DNA of 6,030 nucleotides from positions 1 to 6,030 of the forward strand of contig CAHJXG010000571.1 in the NCBI GenBank assembly GCA_903644035.1, in the 5' to 3' direction. Within the stretch, counting starts at the first letter, position 1; each line of letters opens with the position of its first letter. Below, piece by piece: positions 5,248 to 6,030 of this stretch. Under the pieces are notes generated by a model. That model was not told the origin of the DNA. It saw only the letters and a program-made list of their open reading frames with translations, and did not search any database. The stretch is from Rhodospirillales bacterium. GTDB taxonomy: Bacteria; Pseudomonadota; Alphaproteobacteria; Acetobacterales; Acetobacteraceae. The translations under genes and the position numbers were made by a program.

Positions 5248-5625
5248 ATGCTGAACGACCGGGAGCGGACGGATGCGCGGCGGTTCCTGGGCTATCCCGC
5301 GCATGGGGCGGACCTGTCGGGGTCCATGAGCTGGGGGGCGGTCCAGGCGGGGGGCGCGGTCGAGTACCGGCTGAGCAACCTGTCGGGGGCGGAAGAGGCG
5401 GTGCTGCGTCAGTACCTGGCGACGCTCGCTGGGCTGGAGCAGGCGATCCCGGAGACGGGCGCGGGGCTGGACACCGCGTCCGCCGCCGGGTGGGTGCGGA
5501 ACCCGCGGGAGCTGGCGGACCGGGAGCGGCTGTTCGACCAGTGGCGGCGGCGGCTGTGCGCCTTCCTGGGGGTGTCGCCGGGCGGCGCGCTCTCGGGCGG
5601 GTCCTCCGTGGTTCTGGTGGTGTGA
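5248..5625 (+). CDS. Probable head-tail connector / head completion protein (conserved phage hypothetical)
   Basis: A 125-residue protein starting 12 bp after the capsid stop, with a G-rich ribosome site (about 5236-5244). It opens with LNDRERTDARRFLGYPAHG, has EYRLSNLSGAEEAVLRQYLA in the middle, then GLDTASAAGWVRNPRELADR and ERLFDQWRRRLCAFLGVSPG, and ends in a hydrophobic SSVVLVV strand. A mostly helical protein of this size right after the capsid gene fits the gp6/gp15-type adaptor that docks on the portal and helps retain packaged DNA. I do not see a diagnostic motif, so the role comes from position and size. Codon use and GC match the capsid gene. It is 7 bp from the next gene, suggesting one transcript. 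Confidence 0.72.
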   Translation: MLNDRERTDARRFLGYPAHGADLSGSMSWGAVQAGGAVEYRLSNLSGAEEAVLRQYLATLAGLEQAIPETGAGLDTASAAGWVRNPRELADRERLFDQWRRRLCAFLGVSPGGALSGGSSVVLVV

Positions 5626-5632
5626 GGGCACG

Positions 5633-6030
5633 ATGGACGCAGCGACGCTTTCCGACCGGGTGAGCCGGGGGATGGGGATGGCGGCCCGGGTGTTCGGGAC
5701 GCCGTACGACGCGTACCGGCCGCGGGGGGCGGGTGATCCCCTGCGGCCGGAGCTGCGGTTCCTGCGGCTGCCGGCGGCGTTTGATGGGGGGGACCCCGGG
5801 TATCGGCGGCCGGCGGGGTACGAGCGGGCGCTGCGGGGTGTCTTCGACAGCGCCTACCTGCAGGTGGGGGACCTGCTGCGGGGGGCGCGGGGGGTGCTGT
5901 TCGTGGCGATGCTGCCGCCGCTCGACCGACCGATCTGCGTGCTGACCAACGCCGTGGTGCGGGCGTCGCGGGAGGCGGGGGCGGACGAGGTCGGGCTGTC
6001 CGCCTATGGCGGGGTGCGGACGGCGCGGCT
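5633..6030 (+). CDS. Phage head/neck-region protein, 5' portion (runs off window)
   Basis: Only the first 132 codons are present, and there is no stop before the window ends. ATG 5633 has GAGGG (5624-5628) 4 bases upstream, partly overlapping the previous stop codon. The product begins MDAATLSDRVSRGMGMAARV and continues with FGTPYDAYRPRGAGDPLRPE, a hydrophobic LRFLRLPAAFDGG, and FDSAYLQVGDLLRGARGVLF. FVAMLPPLDRPICVLTNAVV and GLSAYGGVRTARL follow. The pattern 'G-x-x-x-D-A-Y-R-P ... V-G-D-L-L ... F-V-A-x-x-P-P-L-x-P ... C-V-x-T-N' suggests a protein with a beta-barrel adaptor-like core. Its position after a probable connector suits a head-closure or tail-completion protein. The family is not recognised with certainty, and the function is inferred from operon position. 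Confidence 0.65.
   Translation, partial: MDAATLSDRVSRGMGMAARVFGTPYDAYRPRGAGDPLRPELRFLRLPAAFDGGDPGYRRPAGYERALRGVFDSAYLQVGDLLRGARGVLFVAMLPPLDRPICVLTNAVVRASREAGADEVGLSAYGGVRTAR

Noticed and set aside
3910..5631. A 573-codon open frame on the minus strand opposite the capsid and connector genes
   Set aside because: It is a mirror of strongly biased GC-rich codon use, giving a His/Arg/Pro-rich product with no recognisable domain. The + strand capsid frame has clear protein-family features.
1..6030. CRISPR arrays, tRNA or rRNA genes
   Set aside because: No regularly spaced repeats, cloverleaf-like sequence or conserved rRNA segments were seen.

Overview
This looks like part of the head-gene module of a tailed phage or prophage from a very GC-rich alphaproteobacterium. 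An Acetobacteraceae (Roseomonas-like) host is my best guess. It rests on the GCG/GGG/CGG-heavy codon use and on the general look of the head proteins, and no marker gene here proves it. Bases 1-25 are a pure G run, probably a read or contig-end artefact.

Layout. The left part (25-590, +) holds the C-terminal end of a probable portal protein, overlapped ATGA-style by a short probable scaffold-type protein. The right part (3913-6030, +) holds a complete HK97-fold-like major capsid protein, a 125-residue probable head-tail connector, and the start of another head/neck-type protein that runs off the end. These are tightly packed, GC-rich and co-directional, as in a normal phage head operon.

Between scaffold and capsid, where the genes would normally be adjacent, lies about 3.3 kb (roughly 591-3912) of different character. 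It has lower and more even GC and a different codon texture. It encodes a small Sec-exported protein (772-1077, +), a 380-residue protein with a signal peptide and phage tail-fibre-like sequence ends (1134-2276, +), and a convergent GT61-family glycosyltransferase (2314-3438, -). These are followed by about 470 bp without an intact gene. That gap contains a possible degraded Uma2-like C-terminal fragment, an AT-rich patch, a long-range hairpin, and a strong intrinsic terminator whose T-run ends 24 bp before the capsid start codon.

Reading. The outer genes build the capsid: portal vertex, scaffold, shell, connector. The inner genes look like accessory cargo (a 'moron' cassette), with two exported proteins and a sugar transferase that could alter or occupy the host surface. 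That function is inference. The two most interesting points are the cargo inside the scaffold-capsid junction and the terminator-bearing leader directly in front of the capsid gene, which implies attenuation, antitermination or a promoter inside the leader.
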